From the NCBI GenBank assembly GCA_017792365.1, contig CP051229.1:434001-498000 (forward strand): a stretch of 64,000 nucleotides of DNA, in the 5' to 3' direction. Source of the DNA: Hyphomonas sp. (GTDB taxonomy: Bacteria > Pseudomonadota > Alphaproteobacteria > Caulobacterales > Hyphomonadaceae). The notes beneath the pieces were generated by a model. The model was not told the DNA's origin, searched no databases, and worked only from the letters and a program-made list of their open reading frames with translations. Made by a program: the position numbers and the translations under genes. Positions 18,451 to 26,365 of the stretch are shown piece after piece; the stretch's first letter is position 1; each line of letters opens with the position of its first letter.

Positions 18451-19511
18451 GATCCACCCGTATAGCTACGCTCAGCCCGTCCGCCGATACGGCACAGAAG
18501 CTCGTAGTCAATCGTCGACATGGCGGCGGCTTGGTCGCCAATCCAGTGGTTGCGGCCCCAAAGTTCGATCTGATCGCCGACTTCTGCCGCCACTCCGGTG
18601 ACATCGAACACGATCATGTCCATCGAAACCCGCCCGACGATCGGGATTTCAGATCCCTTCAGGAAACCAGCGCCGCGATTTGTCGCCAGCCGGCTGAACC
18701 CGTCGCCATACCCAACGCCCACGGTCGCCAACTTGCGCGGCGCCTCGCTCGTCCACTCCGCGCCATACCCAACCGTCTCACCCGCGCCGATCTCCCGCAG
18801 CTGCAGGATCGGGGCGGTCACCGTCATCACCGGCTGAGGGGAGGGCCCTTCCGCCGGAACCGGTCCGCCGCCATACATGCCGATGCCAGTCCGCACCTCG
18901 TCGAAATGGTAATCCGGCCCCAGATAGACCCCGCCCGTCGAACCGAAACTGCGCTTTGCATCCGGCCACAGCGCGGCGCCTTCACGAAACGCCGCCAGCT
19001 GGCGCGCATTCATCGGATTGTCCGGCTCGTCTGCACAGGCGAGGTGGCTCATCACATATTCGAGCTTCGCATCCTTCGTCAGCTCGGCCGCAGCCGCCCA
19101 GTCCGACGGGCTCAGCCCCAGCCGGTTCATGCCGGTGTCCAGCGCCATCGTCGCGCGCGGCCGGTCCGCGCCCAGCTCAACCCAGAATCGCACCTGATCC
19201 AGCGTGTTCAGCACCGGCGACAATCCCGCCGAGCGAATGAGGTCGATATTATCCGCAGACGGCCCATGAAACACCGCGATCTGCTGCGCCGGCCCGATCG
19301 CATAGCGCAGCGCCACGCCTTCCTCGGCCCACGCCACGTAGAACCGCATGCACCCCGCGCGCGCCAGCGCTCGCCCGGCCTGCTTGGCGCCCGTGCCATA
19401 CGCGTCCGCCTTCACAACGCCGGCCGCATTGGCCGGCGCAGCGCGATCCGCCAGCATCCGCCAGTTCGCCGCCAGCGCAGCAAGGTCGATCTTTACCTGA
19501 GGTCCGATCAC
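18447..19511 (-). CDS. alr: Alanine racemase
   Basis: Interconverts L- and D-alanine with PLP, supplying D-Ala for peptidoglycan. The 354 residues begin with the TIM-barrel domain, where Lys34 in VVKADAYGTG binds PLP. The C-terminal beta domain has the catalytic-Tyr region GETVGYGAEWTSE, followed by the YGDGFSR motif. It lies between dnaB and the mlaE-mlaF pair; dnaB-alr-radA is a common alphaproteobacterial order, here split by four inserted genes. Confidence 0.95.
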   Translation of the reverse strand: MIGPQVKIDLAALAANWRMLADRAAPANAAGVVKADAYGTGAKQAGRALARAGCMRFYVAWAEEGVALRYAIGPAQQIAVFHGPSADNIDLIRSAGLSPVLNTLDQVRFWVELGADRPRATMALDTGMNRLGLSPSDWAAAAELTKDAKLEYVMSHLACADEPDNPMNARQLAAFREGAALWPDAKRSFGSTGGVYLGPDYHFDEVRTGIGMYGGGPVPAEGPSPQPVMTVTAPILQLREIGAGETVGYGAEWTSEAPRKLATVGVGYGDGFSRLATNRGAGFLKGSEIPIVGRVSMDMIVFDVTGVAAEVGDQIELWGRNHWIGDQAAAMSTIDYELLCRIGGRAERSYTGGS

Positions 19512-19576
19512 ACACGCATCCCCGTCCGCAACAGCGGCTGCTTAGGCATGGTTGCAAAGCGTGGCAACTTTCAGGC

Positions 19577-21055
19577 TCAGCCGCGGTCGTCGTAGCGCGG
19601 GCGTTCCAGCGTCGAGAATTTCACGCGCGACGGGCTGAATCCAACGTCCACACGCCCGATTGGGCCGTGACGCTGCTTGGCCACGATGATTTCGGCCACA
19701 TTGAACTTGGCGTCCATCTGGGCCTTCCAGTCCGCATGCCGCGGATCGTCCTCGCTCGGCTCCAGCCGCTCGAGGTAATAGGCCTCGCGATAGATGAAGA
19801 GCACCACGTCGGCGTCCTGCTCGATCGAGCCCGATTCCCGGAGGTCAGACAGCTGCGGCCGCTTGTCCTCACGCGACTCCACCTGACGCGACAGCTGGGA
19901 GAGGGCGATGATCGGGATCTGCAATTCCTTGGCGAGCGCTTTCAGCGCCATGGTGATCTGCGTCACCTCCTGCACCCGGCTGTCCGAGCGCGAGCCAGCC
20001 GCAGGCGTGATCAGCTGCAGGTAGTCGATGATCAGCAGGTCCAGCCCATACATCCGCTGTTGGCGGCGCGCCCGCGCAGCGATCTGCGAAATCGAGATGC
20101 CGCCCATGTCGTCGATGTAGAGCGGCAGGTTGGCCGATGCGTCCGCCGCCTCGCGCAGCGCCTCATAGTCCGCCGGCGTTAGCTCGCCCCGCCGCAGCTT
20201 GTCCGACGGCACGCCCGCAATGTCCGCAAGCACACGCGTCGCCAGCTGGTCCGACGACATCTCGAGAGAGAAGAAGCCGACAACCGCGCCGTCCTGCGTC
20301 TTGGCGGTCCCGTCCGCCTGGATCTCGCGCCGGCACGCCTTCGCAGCGCTGTAGGCAACGTTCACAGCAAGCGCCGTCTTCCCCATCGAGGGACGCGCGG
20401 CGAGGATGATCAAGTCCGAGGGATGAAGCCCGCCCATCAGCCGGTCGAGATCGGCCAGACCCGTGGCCACGCCCGCAATCTTGCCGTCGCGCTTGTAGGC
20501 GTTCGTCGCCGTCGTGATCGAGACCGCCAGCGCATCCGCGAACTCAACGAAGCCCTGTCCGCCCACGCCCTTTTCCGCCAGCCCGAACAGGCGCTTTTCC
20601 GCCGCCTCAAGCTGCCGCTCGCCGGATTCATCGATCTTGGCCTCGGTCGCCTTCTGGACGATCTCCGAGCCGATATCGATCAGCTCGCGCCGGATCGCGA
20701 GATCGTGGATCAGCCGCGCATAATCGATGATCTCCGGGCCAAACGCCGCCGCATCGATCAGCTCCGCCAGGTAGCGAACCCCGCCGATTTCCGCGAGCTG
20801 CCCATCGCGCTCGAAATGCTCGCGCAGCGTCACGCCATTGCCAACACGTCCGTTGGAGATCATGCGATCGAGAACCGCAAAGATTTCCTGGTTGGCCCGC
20901 GAATAGAAATCGCCTGGCGTTAGGATATCCGCCACGCGCTCATGCGCGTTATTGTCGAACAGAATCGCGCCCAGCACAGCCATCTCCGCCGCCACGTTGT
21001 GCGGGGTTTTCGAGGCGTCAGCAGGGGAGGCCTTCAGGTCGCGGACGTTTTCCAT
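19577..21055 (-). CDS. dnaB: Replicative DNA helicase DnaB
   Basis: Hexameric 5'-3' helicase of the replication fork. The 492 residues have the DnaB N-terminal domain (PHNVAAEMAVLGAIL, about 18-150) that binds primase, then the RecA-like domain with Walker A ARPSMGKTALAVN (near 225), Walker B LLIIDYLQLI and the ALSQLSRQVESREDKRPQLSDLRESGSIEQDAD stretch that is nearly invariant in the family. No intein is present. It follows the ribosomal genes after a terminator and has a 150-base upstream gap for its own promoter. Confidence 0.97.
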   Translation of the reverse strand: MENVRDLKASPADASKTPHNVAAEMAVLGAILFDNNAHERVADILTPGDFYSRANQEIFAVLDRMISNGRVGNGVTLREHFERDGQLAEIGGVRYLAELIDAAAFGPEIIDYARLIHDLAIRRELIDIGSEIVQKATEAKIDESGERQLEAAEKRLFGLAEKGVGGQGFVEFADALAVSITTATNAYKRDGKIAGVATGLADLDRLMGGLHPSDLIILAARPSMGKTALAVNVAYSAAKACRREIQADGTAKTQDGAVVGFFSLEMSSDQLATRVLADIAGVPSDKLRRGELTPADYEALREAADASANLPLYIDDMGGISISQIAARARRQQRMYGLDLLIIDYLQLITPAAGSRSDSRVQEVTQITMALKALAKELQIPIIALSQLSRQVESREDKRPQLSDLRESGSIEQDADVVLFIYREAYYLERLEPSEDDPRHADWKAQMDAKFNVAEIIVAKQRHGPIGRVDVGFSPSRVKFSTLERPRYDDRG

Positions 21056-21210
21056 GGGCCGCTCTTAGCGCACCCGGAATTTCGATTCGCCGCTTGATTT
21101 TCACTTACCAACCAGAATCCGATTCGCTGTTAGCGGAGTGCCGAATTCTTTCTCAAAATGAACCCGCGCAGACCATCTCCCGAGCTATGCGCGGATAGCG
21201 ATGGCGCAAA

Positions 21211-21236
21211 TAAAAAGGGGAGCCCGAAGGCTCCCC
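21211..21236 (-). terminator. Rho-independent terminator of the rpsF-rpsR-rplI operon
   Basis: Read on the minus strand, GGGGAGCC, loop UUCG, GGCUCCCC is followed by UUUUUA. This is an 8-bp GC-rich stem closed by the very stable UUCG tetraloop with a U tract. It lies 34 bases after the rplI stop and separates the ribosomal operon from dnaB. Confidence 0.92.
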
Positions 21237-21269
21237 TCAACGCATTGGATTATCGCGAATTCTCGCGAT

Positions 21270-21857
21270 CTATTCTTCCGCCGGTCCACGCTCGGCGGCC
21301 GCTTCGGCAGCGGCAGCCGCCAGTTCGCCGGCCTGCTCGTCGGCGATCGCGCGCTCGGCCGCAGCAGCGGACTCGATCACGTTTTCACCGCGCGCCTGGC
21401 GCTCGGCTTCATCGCTCGAACGGGCGATGTTGAGCGTCACCGTCACCACCACTTCAGGGTGGAGGCGGATCTTGGCTTCGTGCATCCCGATCACCTTGAT
21501 CGGCTGGGTCAGGTGCACGTGCTTGCGCTCGACCTTGTGGCCTGCAGCCGACGCAGCCGCTGCGATATCGCGGGCCGCGACCGAACCGTAGAGGTAGCCG
21601 GTTTCGCCAGCCTGACGGATCAGCACATAGGTTGCGCCGTCGATCGCCTTGCCATCGGCTTCAGCCGAGGCGCGGGCCTGAGCGTTACGCTCTTCGATCG
21701 CCGCACGCTCGCGCTCGAAGCGCTGGCGGTTGGCGTCGGTCGCGAGCAGCGCCTTGCCCTGCGGCAGCAGGAAGTTGCGGGCGAACCCGTTACGGACGCG
21801 AACTTCGTCGCCGATGCCGCCGAGCTTGTCGACGCGTTCAAGTAGAATGACTTGCAT
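21270..21857 (-). CDS. rplI: 50S ribosomal protein bL9
   Basis: Encodes 195 residues. The N-terminal domain MQVILLERVDKLGGIGDEVRVRNGFARNFLLPQGKAL is the canonical L9 signature, followed by the long connecting helix and the C-terminal RNA-binding domain (YLYGSVAARDIAAAA, KVIGMHEAKIRLHPEVVVTVTLNI). The last 45 residues are an Ala/Glu-rich tail beyond the usual length of about 150, a feature also found in other alphaproteobacterial L9 proteins. It is the last gene of the operon before a strong terminator. Confidence 0.97.
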   Translation of the reverse strand: MQVILLERVDKLGGIGDEVRVRNGFARNFLLPQGKALLATDANRQRFERERAAIEERNAQARASAEADGKAIDGATYVLIRQAGETGYLYGSVAARDIAAAASAAGHKVERKHVHLTQPIKVIGMHEAKIRLHPEVVVTVTLNIARSSDEAERQARGENVIESAAAAERAIADEQAGELAAAAAEAAAERGPAEE

Positions 21858-21871
21858 GACGCGACCTCACT

Positions 21872-22126
21872 TCACGACGTAGGGCAGGAGCGCCGGTGGC
21901 GCGCCCGCTTGATGGCGTTGGCGAGCTCCCGCTGTTTCTTCGCAGAAACCGCGGTGATCCGGGCCGGGACAATCTTGCCCTTTTCCGAGATATACCGCTG
22001 CAGCAGCTTCACATCCTTGTAGTCGATCGCCGGTGCGTTCTCGCCAGAGAACGGGCACACCTTGCGGCGGCGTCCGAACGGACGGCGCGAGGGCAGGTTG
22101 GCGATATTGATCTTCTGTTGAGCCAT
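21872..22126 (-). CDS. rpsR: 30S ribosomal protein bS18
   Basis: Encodes 84 residues with the S18 core: [59 protein letters not shown]18 binds S6 on the platform of the small subunit. The Cys in KVCPF is present. It lies between rpsF and rplI with gaps of 9 and 14 bases, the standard operon order. Confidence 0.97.
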   Translation of the reverse strand: MAQQKINIANLPSRRPFGRRRKVCPFSGENAPAIDYKDVKLLQRYISEKGKIVPARITAVSAKKQRELANAIKRARHRRSCPTS

Positions 22127-22135
22127 GTGTCCCTC

Positions 22136-22516
22136 CTAGTCGCGATCACGTGACGGACGGTCGTCGTCACGGCGCTTGCGGCGATCATCACGATCCTTGC
22201 GGGCGACAACCGGCGAAGGCTCTTCGCTGAATTCCTCAACCTTGATGGTGAGGTAACGCAGGACGTCCTCGTTGATCCGGTGGCGACGCTCGATCTCGTG
22301 CAGCACCGAGCCGGGGGCGTCGATGTTGATCAGCGAGTAGTGCGCCTTGCGGGATTTCTTGATCGGGTAGGAGAGATTGCGCAGGCCCCAGTACTCGGTC
22401 TTGCCGACCGAACCGGAAGCTTCTGTCACGATCTTGGTGATGTCCTCGACCAGGCCGTCGACCTGCTGAGGCGAGATATCGGGTCGGGTTACGACCACGT
22501 GTTCGTAAAGAGCCAT
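22136..22516 (-). CDS. rpsF: 30S ribosomal protein bS6
   Basis: Encodes 126 residues. The family fold is clear: YEHVVVTRPDISPQQVDGL, the YWGLRNLSYPIKKSRKAHYSLINID centre and RHRINEDVLRYLTIKVEE. The C-terminus is a charged Arg/Asp tail (RKDRDDRRKRRDDDRPSRDRD), like other extended alphaproteobacterial S6 proteins. It is the first gene of the rpsF-rpsR-rplI operon; the leader contains a hairpin that may be an autoregulatory site. Confidence 0.97.
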   Translation of the reverse strand: MALYEHVVVTRPDISPQQVDGLVEDITKIVTEASGSVGKTEYWGLRNLSYPIKKSRKAHYSLINIDAPGSVLHEIERRHRINEDVLRYLTIKVEEFSEEPSPVVARKDRDDRRKRRDDDRPSRDRD

Positions 22517-22547
22517 AATGGTTCCCTTCTGGAGACCGGCGGCGCGC

Positions 22548-22567
22548 CCGGATCGAAGGGGATCCGG
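22548..22567 (-). promoter_or_regulatory. Leader hairpin upstream of rpsF
   Basis: On the minus strand CCGGATC, a 6-base loop CCCTTC, and GATCCGG form a perfect 7-bp stem 31 bases before the rpsF start. rpsF leaders in many bacteria carry an S6:S18-binding hairpin with unpaired CCG. A GCCGCCGG stretch lies just downstream here. Assignment to that motif is an inference from position and structure only. Confidence 0.35.
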
Positions 22568-22627
22568 CCACGATGGCTCCTCAGCGCCCGGAATTGGGCC
22601 TTCGGACCGCCAGTCAAGCGAGGGGGC

Positions 22628-22655
22628 GTCATACGCCGTTTTGGGCCTGAATCAA
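22628..22655 (-). promoter_or_regulatory. Candidate sigma-70 promoter for rpsF
   Basis: On the minus strand TTGATT (22655-22650) and TATGAC (22633-22628) are separated by 16 bases, a plausible -35/-10 pair about 110 bases upstream of rpsF. No other strong promoter-like pair was noticed in the gap between rpsF and the upstream DUF2165 gene. Confidence 0.35.
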
Positions 22656-22700
22656 GGCTTTTTCGGCAGCCAACGCGTCACGCGCCCACGATCGCGCGCC

Positions 22701-23186
22701 TCAATCGTCCCTGCCAGCGACGAATAGCGCGATCAGCGCGATCATGCCGGCATAGCGGAAGGCCGATTCCAGCACAGGGCCCCGCATCACGTCGGACCGC
22801 CAGAGCTCGAACCAGCTCTCAGCAATTACGATGAATCCGCCGAAAAGCATGGCGATCGCCACCGCGCAGCCTACAAGCGCCAGGCGCTTGGAAGTCGCAA
22901 AGGCCGCAGCATCGGCTGATCGCTGCCGCCACATCGTGAATGCCCCGACAGAGCAGAGCAGCCCGGTCGCAGTCTTCGAGGCCAAGATCAGCGCCACGCC
23001 AAGGTAAACAACGATGGGGCTTGCCATCGCCTGCCAGCTGTCGGACCCGCCCTCGAATGTCGCCATCGACGTCGCCGCCTCTACCGCGCCGACCGTTCCG
23101 TTCCAGTCCAGAACATTGTGAAAGGCCCCCACGAGGCCCCACGCGGCGACACACACGACCAATACAATCTTGCTGATGCGCAGCAT
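22701..23186 (-). CDS. DUF2165-family membrane protein
   Basis: Encodes 161 residues from ATG at 23186; an upstream TTG is in frame but is less likely, since a purine-rich GGGAGGGACGGGAAAG precedes the ATG. Four TM helices (about 4-22, 58-78, 102-122, 136-155) and the family segments VVCVAAWGLVGAFHNVLDW and MFGGFIVIAESWFELW identify DUF2165, a predicted small integral membrane family of unknown function. It is monocistronic and separated from rpsF by a promoter region. Confidence 0.82.
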   Translation of the reverse strand: MLRISKIVLVVCVAAWGLVGAFHNVLDWNGTVGAVEAATSMATFEGGSDSWQAMASPIVVYLGVALILASKTATGLLCSVGAFTMWRQRSADAAAFATSKRLALVGCAVAIAMLFGGFIVIAESWFELWRSDVMRGPVLESAFRYAGMIALIALFVAGRDD

Positions 23187-23355
23187 CTTTCCCGTCCCTC
23201 CCTTGGCGCGCAATGCCGCGCGCAGTCCAATCGCCGACGCTGGCCGCTTGTCCCGCGGCCATGCATCTGGCGATACGAGCTAAGCAGGCGCGTACGGACG
23301 TCGCAACCGCCCGCCCATCGTTCTCGGATTTGACCTTGCGGAAGCGTCAGGCCGC

Positions 23356-24141
23356 CTAATTTGCCATCTCATGTCCGCTGGGCGCGATGCCAAACGCGCC
23401 AAGCGCCATCCAGATCGCCATTGCTACCATCATCACGTTCTCGGTCAGCGAGATGAAGCCCAACGGCACATTGGAAGACCCGCCGACGCAGGCGCATTTC
23501 AGCTCCCGCTTGTCGATATAGACGGCCTTGAAGACCGAAACCGCTCCCACGCTTCCGATGACGAAGGCCAGCGGCGCAGACAGCCAGGTCAGCACCCCCG
23601 CGACCATCAGCACGCCCGCCAACCCCTCCGCGTAAGGGTAAACATACCCATATCGCACCCATCGCCGCGCCAGCAGGTCGTAATTCAGAAACATCGTCGA
23701 GAACTTCTCGACATCCTGGAGCTTCAACAGCGCCAGCACGACCATCGAAAAGGCGATGAACCACTCAATCGTCAGGAGGCTCAGCGCGCTGCCAGTCGCA
23801 ACATATGCCCCGCCAAGCGCCATCAGCGCAGTCAGCGAAAACAGCACGATGACCGGCCGGTAACTCGTCTCGTCCGGCCGCTTTACCTCTTCGCCAAAAT
23901 GCCGACGCAGGTCGTCGTGCCCGCCGATCCGCTCGTTTCCGATAAACGTCTGCGGCGTCGTCTTCACATTGTGCTTGGCTTTGAACGCCTCGGTCTCTTC
24001 CCGCGACGTCAGCGGATGATCCTCGACAGCGTAGCCGTTGCGCTCGAGCAGGTCCTTGGATTTCAGGCCGAACGGACAGAGATGTCCCGGCATCACCATC
24101 CGGTACAGGATTGCTTTCTTTTGAACTCTCGTCTCGTCCAT
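23356..24141 (-). CDS. Glutaredoxin-MauE/DoxX membrane fusion protein
   Basis: A two-domain redox protein. The first 80 residues are glutaredoxin-like (ILYRMVMPGHLCPFGLKSKDLLERNGY, then TTPQTFIGNERIGGHDDLRRHFG) with a CPFG site that keeps only the first active-site Cys. Then come four or five TM helices of the MauE/DoxX type and a conserved CACVGGSSNVPLGFISLTENVMM segment with a Cys pair. Proteins of this type probably shuttle electrons at the membrane; the substrate is unknown. The start is ambiguous: ATGs at 24171 and 24141 are both in frame and neither has a clear ribosome binding site. Transcribed divergently from fabD. Confidence 0.8.
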   Translation of the reverse strand: MDETRVQKKAILYRMVMPGHLCPFGLKSKDLLERNGYAVEDHPLTSREETEAFKAKHNVKTTPQTFIGNERIGGHDDLRRHFGEEVKRPDETSYRPVIVLFSLTALMALGGAYVATGSALSLLTIEWFIAFSMVVLALLKLQDVEKFSTMFLNYDLLARRWVRYGYVYPYAEGLAGVLMVAGVLTWLSAPLAFVIGSVGAVSVFKAVYIDKRELKCACVGGSSNVPLGFISLTENVMMVAMAIWMALGAFGIAPSGHEMAN

Positions 24142-24278
24142 CGCCGAACTTTCGTTGAGTTCACTAAACATAGGCCGCCGGCGACCAGTTCCAACGAAAT
24201 CCCCCGGCGATAGCGCTGCTGCTTGCCCTAACGCTCCAGCCTCCCTATTCATCGCGCATCATCAGCGAAAGGACGGAC

Positions 24279-25247
24279 ATGGCGCGGATCGCCTACATCT
24301 TCCCGGGACAGGGCGCTCAGGCCGTCGGCATGGGCAAGGACCTCGCGGACGCCTTCGCATCCGCCAGAGCGGTCTTCGACGAAGTCGACGACGCCCTCGG
24401 CGAGAAACTCTCCGACCTCATCTGGAACGGCCCTGAAGACAAGCTGACCCTCACGGCAAACGCCCAGCCCGCGCTCATGGCCGTCTCGCTCGCCGCGACC
24501 CGCGCGCTGGAGACCGAATTCGGGGTGAGGATCGCCGACGCGGCCTATGTCGCCGGCCACTCGCTCGGCGAATACTCAGCGCTCGCCGCCGCCGGCGCGC
24601 TCTCGATCACCGACGCAGCAAAACTTCTGCGCGCCCGCGGCGACGCCATGCAGGCGGCGGTCCCCGTCGGGCAGGGCGCCATGGCGGCGCTGATCGGCAA
24701 GGTCGATCTGCCCACCGCCGAAGCCATCGCCGCAGAGGGCGCGAAGACCGATGTCGTCGTTGTCGCCAACGACAACAATGTCGGCAACGTCGTCATCTCC
24801 GGCACGGTCGCGGGCATCGAGGCCGCCATCGCCGCAGCAAAGGAAAAGGGCGTCCGCGCCATCCCGCTATCCGTCTCGGCGCCATTCCATTCGCCGCTCA
24901 TGCAGCCCGCCGCCGAAGCCATGCAGGCCGCGCTCGCCAGCGCCACGATCACAGCGCCCTCCGCGCCCGTCATCGCCAACGTCACCGCATCGCCCGTCAC
25001 TGACCCCGAACAGATCCGCAAGTTGCTGGTCGAGCAGATCACGGCCCGCGTCCGCTGGCGCGAAAGCGTCGAATGGCTGGGCGGCGAGGGCCAGGAACAG
25101 GGCAGGATCGAACGCTTCGTCGAAACCGGCGCAGGCAAGCAGCTCTCCGGCATGATCAAGCGCATCGTGTCCGGCGCCAACACGACCGCGCTGAACACGC
25201 CGGCCGATCTCGAGGCCTACGCCGCCTCCCTCAAAGAAGGAGCCTGA
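24279..25247 (+). CDS. fabD: Malonyl-CoA:ACP transacylase
   Basis: Loads malonyl groups from CoA onto acyl carrier protein for fatty-acid elongation. The 322 residues show the oxyanion-hole motif FPGQGAQ (8-14), nucleophile Ser95 in GHSLGEY, and the catalytic His in APFHSPLM near 208. First gene of fabD-fabG-acpP-fabF; fabG begins 4 bases after its stop. Confidence 0.96.
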   Translation: MARIAYIFPGQGAQAVGMGKDLADAFASARAVFDEVDDALGEKLSDLIWNGPEDKLTLTANAQPALMAVSLAATRALETEFGVRIADAAYVAGHSLGEYSALAAAGALSITDAAKLLRARGDAMQAAVPVGQGAMAALIGKVDLPTAEAIAAEGAKTDVVVVANDNNVGNVVISGTVAGIEAAIAAAKEKGVRAIPLSVSAPFHSPLMQPAAEAMQAALASATITAPSAPVIANVTASPVTDPEQIRKLLVEQITARVRWRESVEWLGGEGQEQGRIERFVETGAGKQLSGMIKRIVSGANTTALNTPADLEAYAASLKEGA

Positions 25248-25251
25248 GGCC

Positions 25252-25989
25252 ATGTTCTCTCTCGAAGGACGCTTCGCACTCGTCACTGGCGCATCCGGCG
25301 GCATCGGCGGCGCCATCGCGAAAACGCTCGCCGCACAGGGCGCACGCGTCGCGCTCTCCGGCACACGCATCGAGGCGCTGGAGGCTGCAGCCAACGGCCT
25401 CGCTAACGATCCCGTCGTCCTGCCGTGCAACCTCTCCGACGATGCCGAAGCCGCTGCCCTCCCGGGCCGCGCGGAAGAAGCGCTCGGCGGCCTCGATATC
25501 GTCGTCTCAAACGCTGGGCTCACGCGCGACGGCCTGCTGATGCGCATGAAGGACGAGGATTGGAACGAGGTCATCAACGTGAATCTCGGCGCCTATTTTC
25601 GCCTGGCGCGTGCATCCATGCGCGGAATGATGAAACGCCGCCACGGACGGATCATCGGCATCACCTCCGTCGTCGGCGTTACCGGAAACCCCGGACAGGC
25701 GAATTATGCGGCGTCAAAAGCCGGCATGATCGGTTTTACGAAGGCTTTGGCGCAGGAAGTCGCCTCTCGCGGGATTACCGCAAACTGCGTCGCGCCCGGC
25801 TTCATCCAGACCGCCATGACCGACGGCTTGCCCGACGCCCAGAAAGAGGCCCTGCTCAAATCGATACCCACAGGTCGTCTCGGTTCCATTGACGACATCG
25901 CCGCCGCGGTCGCATATCTAGCCAGCGATGAATCGGCCTATGTGACCGGCCAGACGCTGCACGTGAATGGCGGCATGGCGATGATCTAG
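25252..25989 (+). CDS. fabG: 3-oxoacyl-ACP reductase
   Basis: NADPH-dependent reduction of 3-oxoacyl-ACP in fatty-acid elongation. The 245 residues contain the Rossmann loop TGASGGIGGA (12-21), NAG at 87-89, and the catalytic set Ser139, Tyr152, Lys156 (NYAASK). It ends with the TGQTLHVNGGM motif. A hairpin follows at 25996-26012 before acpP. Confidence 0.96.
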   Translation: MFSLEGRFALVTGASGGIGGAIAKTLAAQGARVALSGTRIEALEAAANGLANDPVVLPCNLSDDAEAAALPGRAEEALGGLDIVVSNAGLTRDGLLMRMKDEDWNEVINVNLGAYFRLARASMRGMMKRRHGRIIGITSVVGVTGNPGQANYAASKAGMIGFTKALAQEVASRGITANCVAPGFIQTAMTDGLPDAQKEALLKSIPTGRLGSIDDIAAAVAYLASDESAYVTGQTLHVNGGMAMI

Positions 25990-25995
25990 GCCTAG

Positions 25996-26012
25996 GGCGA
26001 CGCAGCGTCGCC
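25996..26012 (+). terminator. Hairpin between fabG and acpP
   Basis: GGCGACG and CGTCGCC form a 7-bp stem with a CAG loop 7 bases after the fabG stop. It is followed by an A/T-rich stretch (CAAATAAATTAA) but no U run. It may attenuate read-through and explain the separate, high-level expression expected for acpP; it might equally be an mRNA-stabilising structure. Confidence 0.4.
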
Positions 26013-26099
26013 TATGGTCAAATAAATTAAGGCGTGTTACCGCGCCGCAACAATCGTCGGGTCGCAATTTGGCCCGGCAGGTGAGTGGAAGGAACGGAT

Positions 26100-26333
26100 A
26101 TGTCCGACGTCGTCGAGCGCGTGAAGAAAATCGTGGTCGAGCGCCTGGAAGTCGATGCTGACAAGGTCGACGAAAAGGCAAGCTTCATTGAGGACCTGGG
26201 CGCGGACAGCCTTGACCTCGTCGAACTCGTCATGGCCTTCGAAGAAGAGTTCGCCATCGAGATCCCCGACGATGTGCAAGAGCAGATCGGCACCGTCGGC
26301 GACGCCGTGAAATTCATCCAGGAACGCGTCTAG
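26100..26333 (+). CDS. acpP: Acyl carrier protein
   Basis: A 77-residue carrier whose Ser37 in the [12 protein letters not shown] motif receives the 4'-phosphopantetheine arm. It is strongly acidic, with the four-helix pattern of ACP ([35 protein letters not shown]). ATG at 26100 is used because AAGGAA lies just upstream; an in-frame ATG 15 bases earlier would add MEGTD. The 110-base gap before it likely holds its own promoter. Confidence 0.97.
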   Translation: MSDVVERVKKIVVERLEVDADKVDEKASFIEDLGADSLDLVELVMAFEEEFAIEIPDDVQEQIGTVGDAVKFIQERV

Positions 26334-26365
26334 TTTCGACGCATCCCCGGACGTAGGAGCACACG

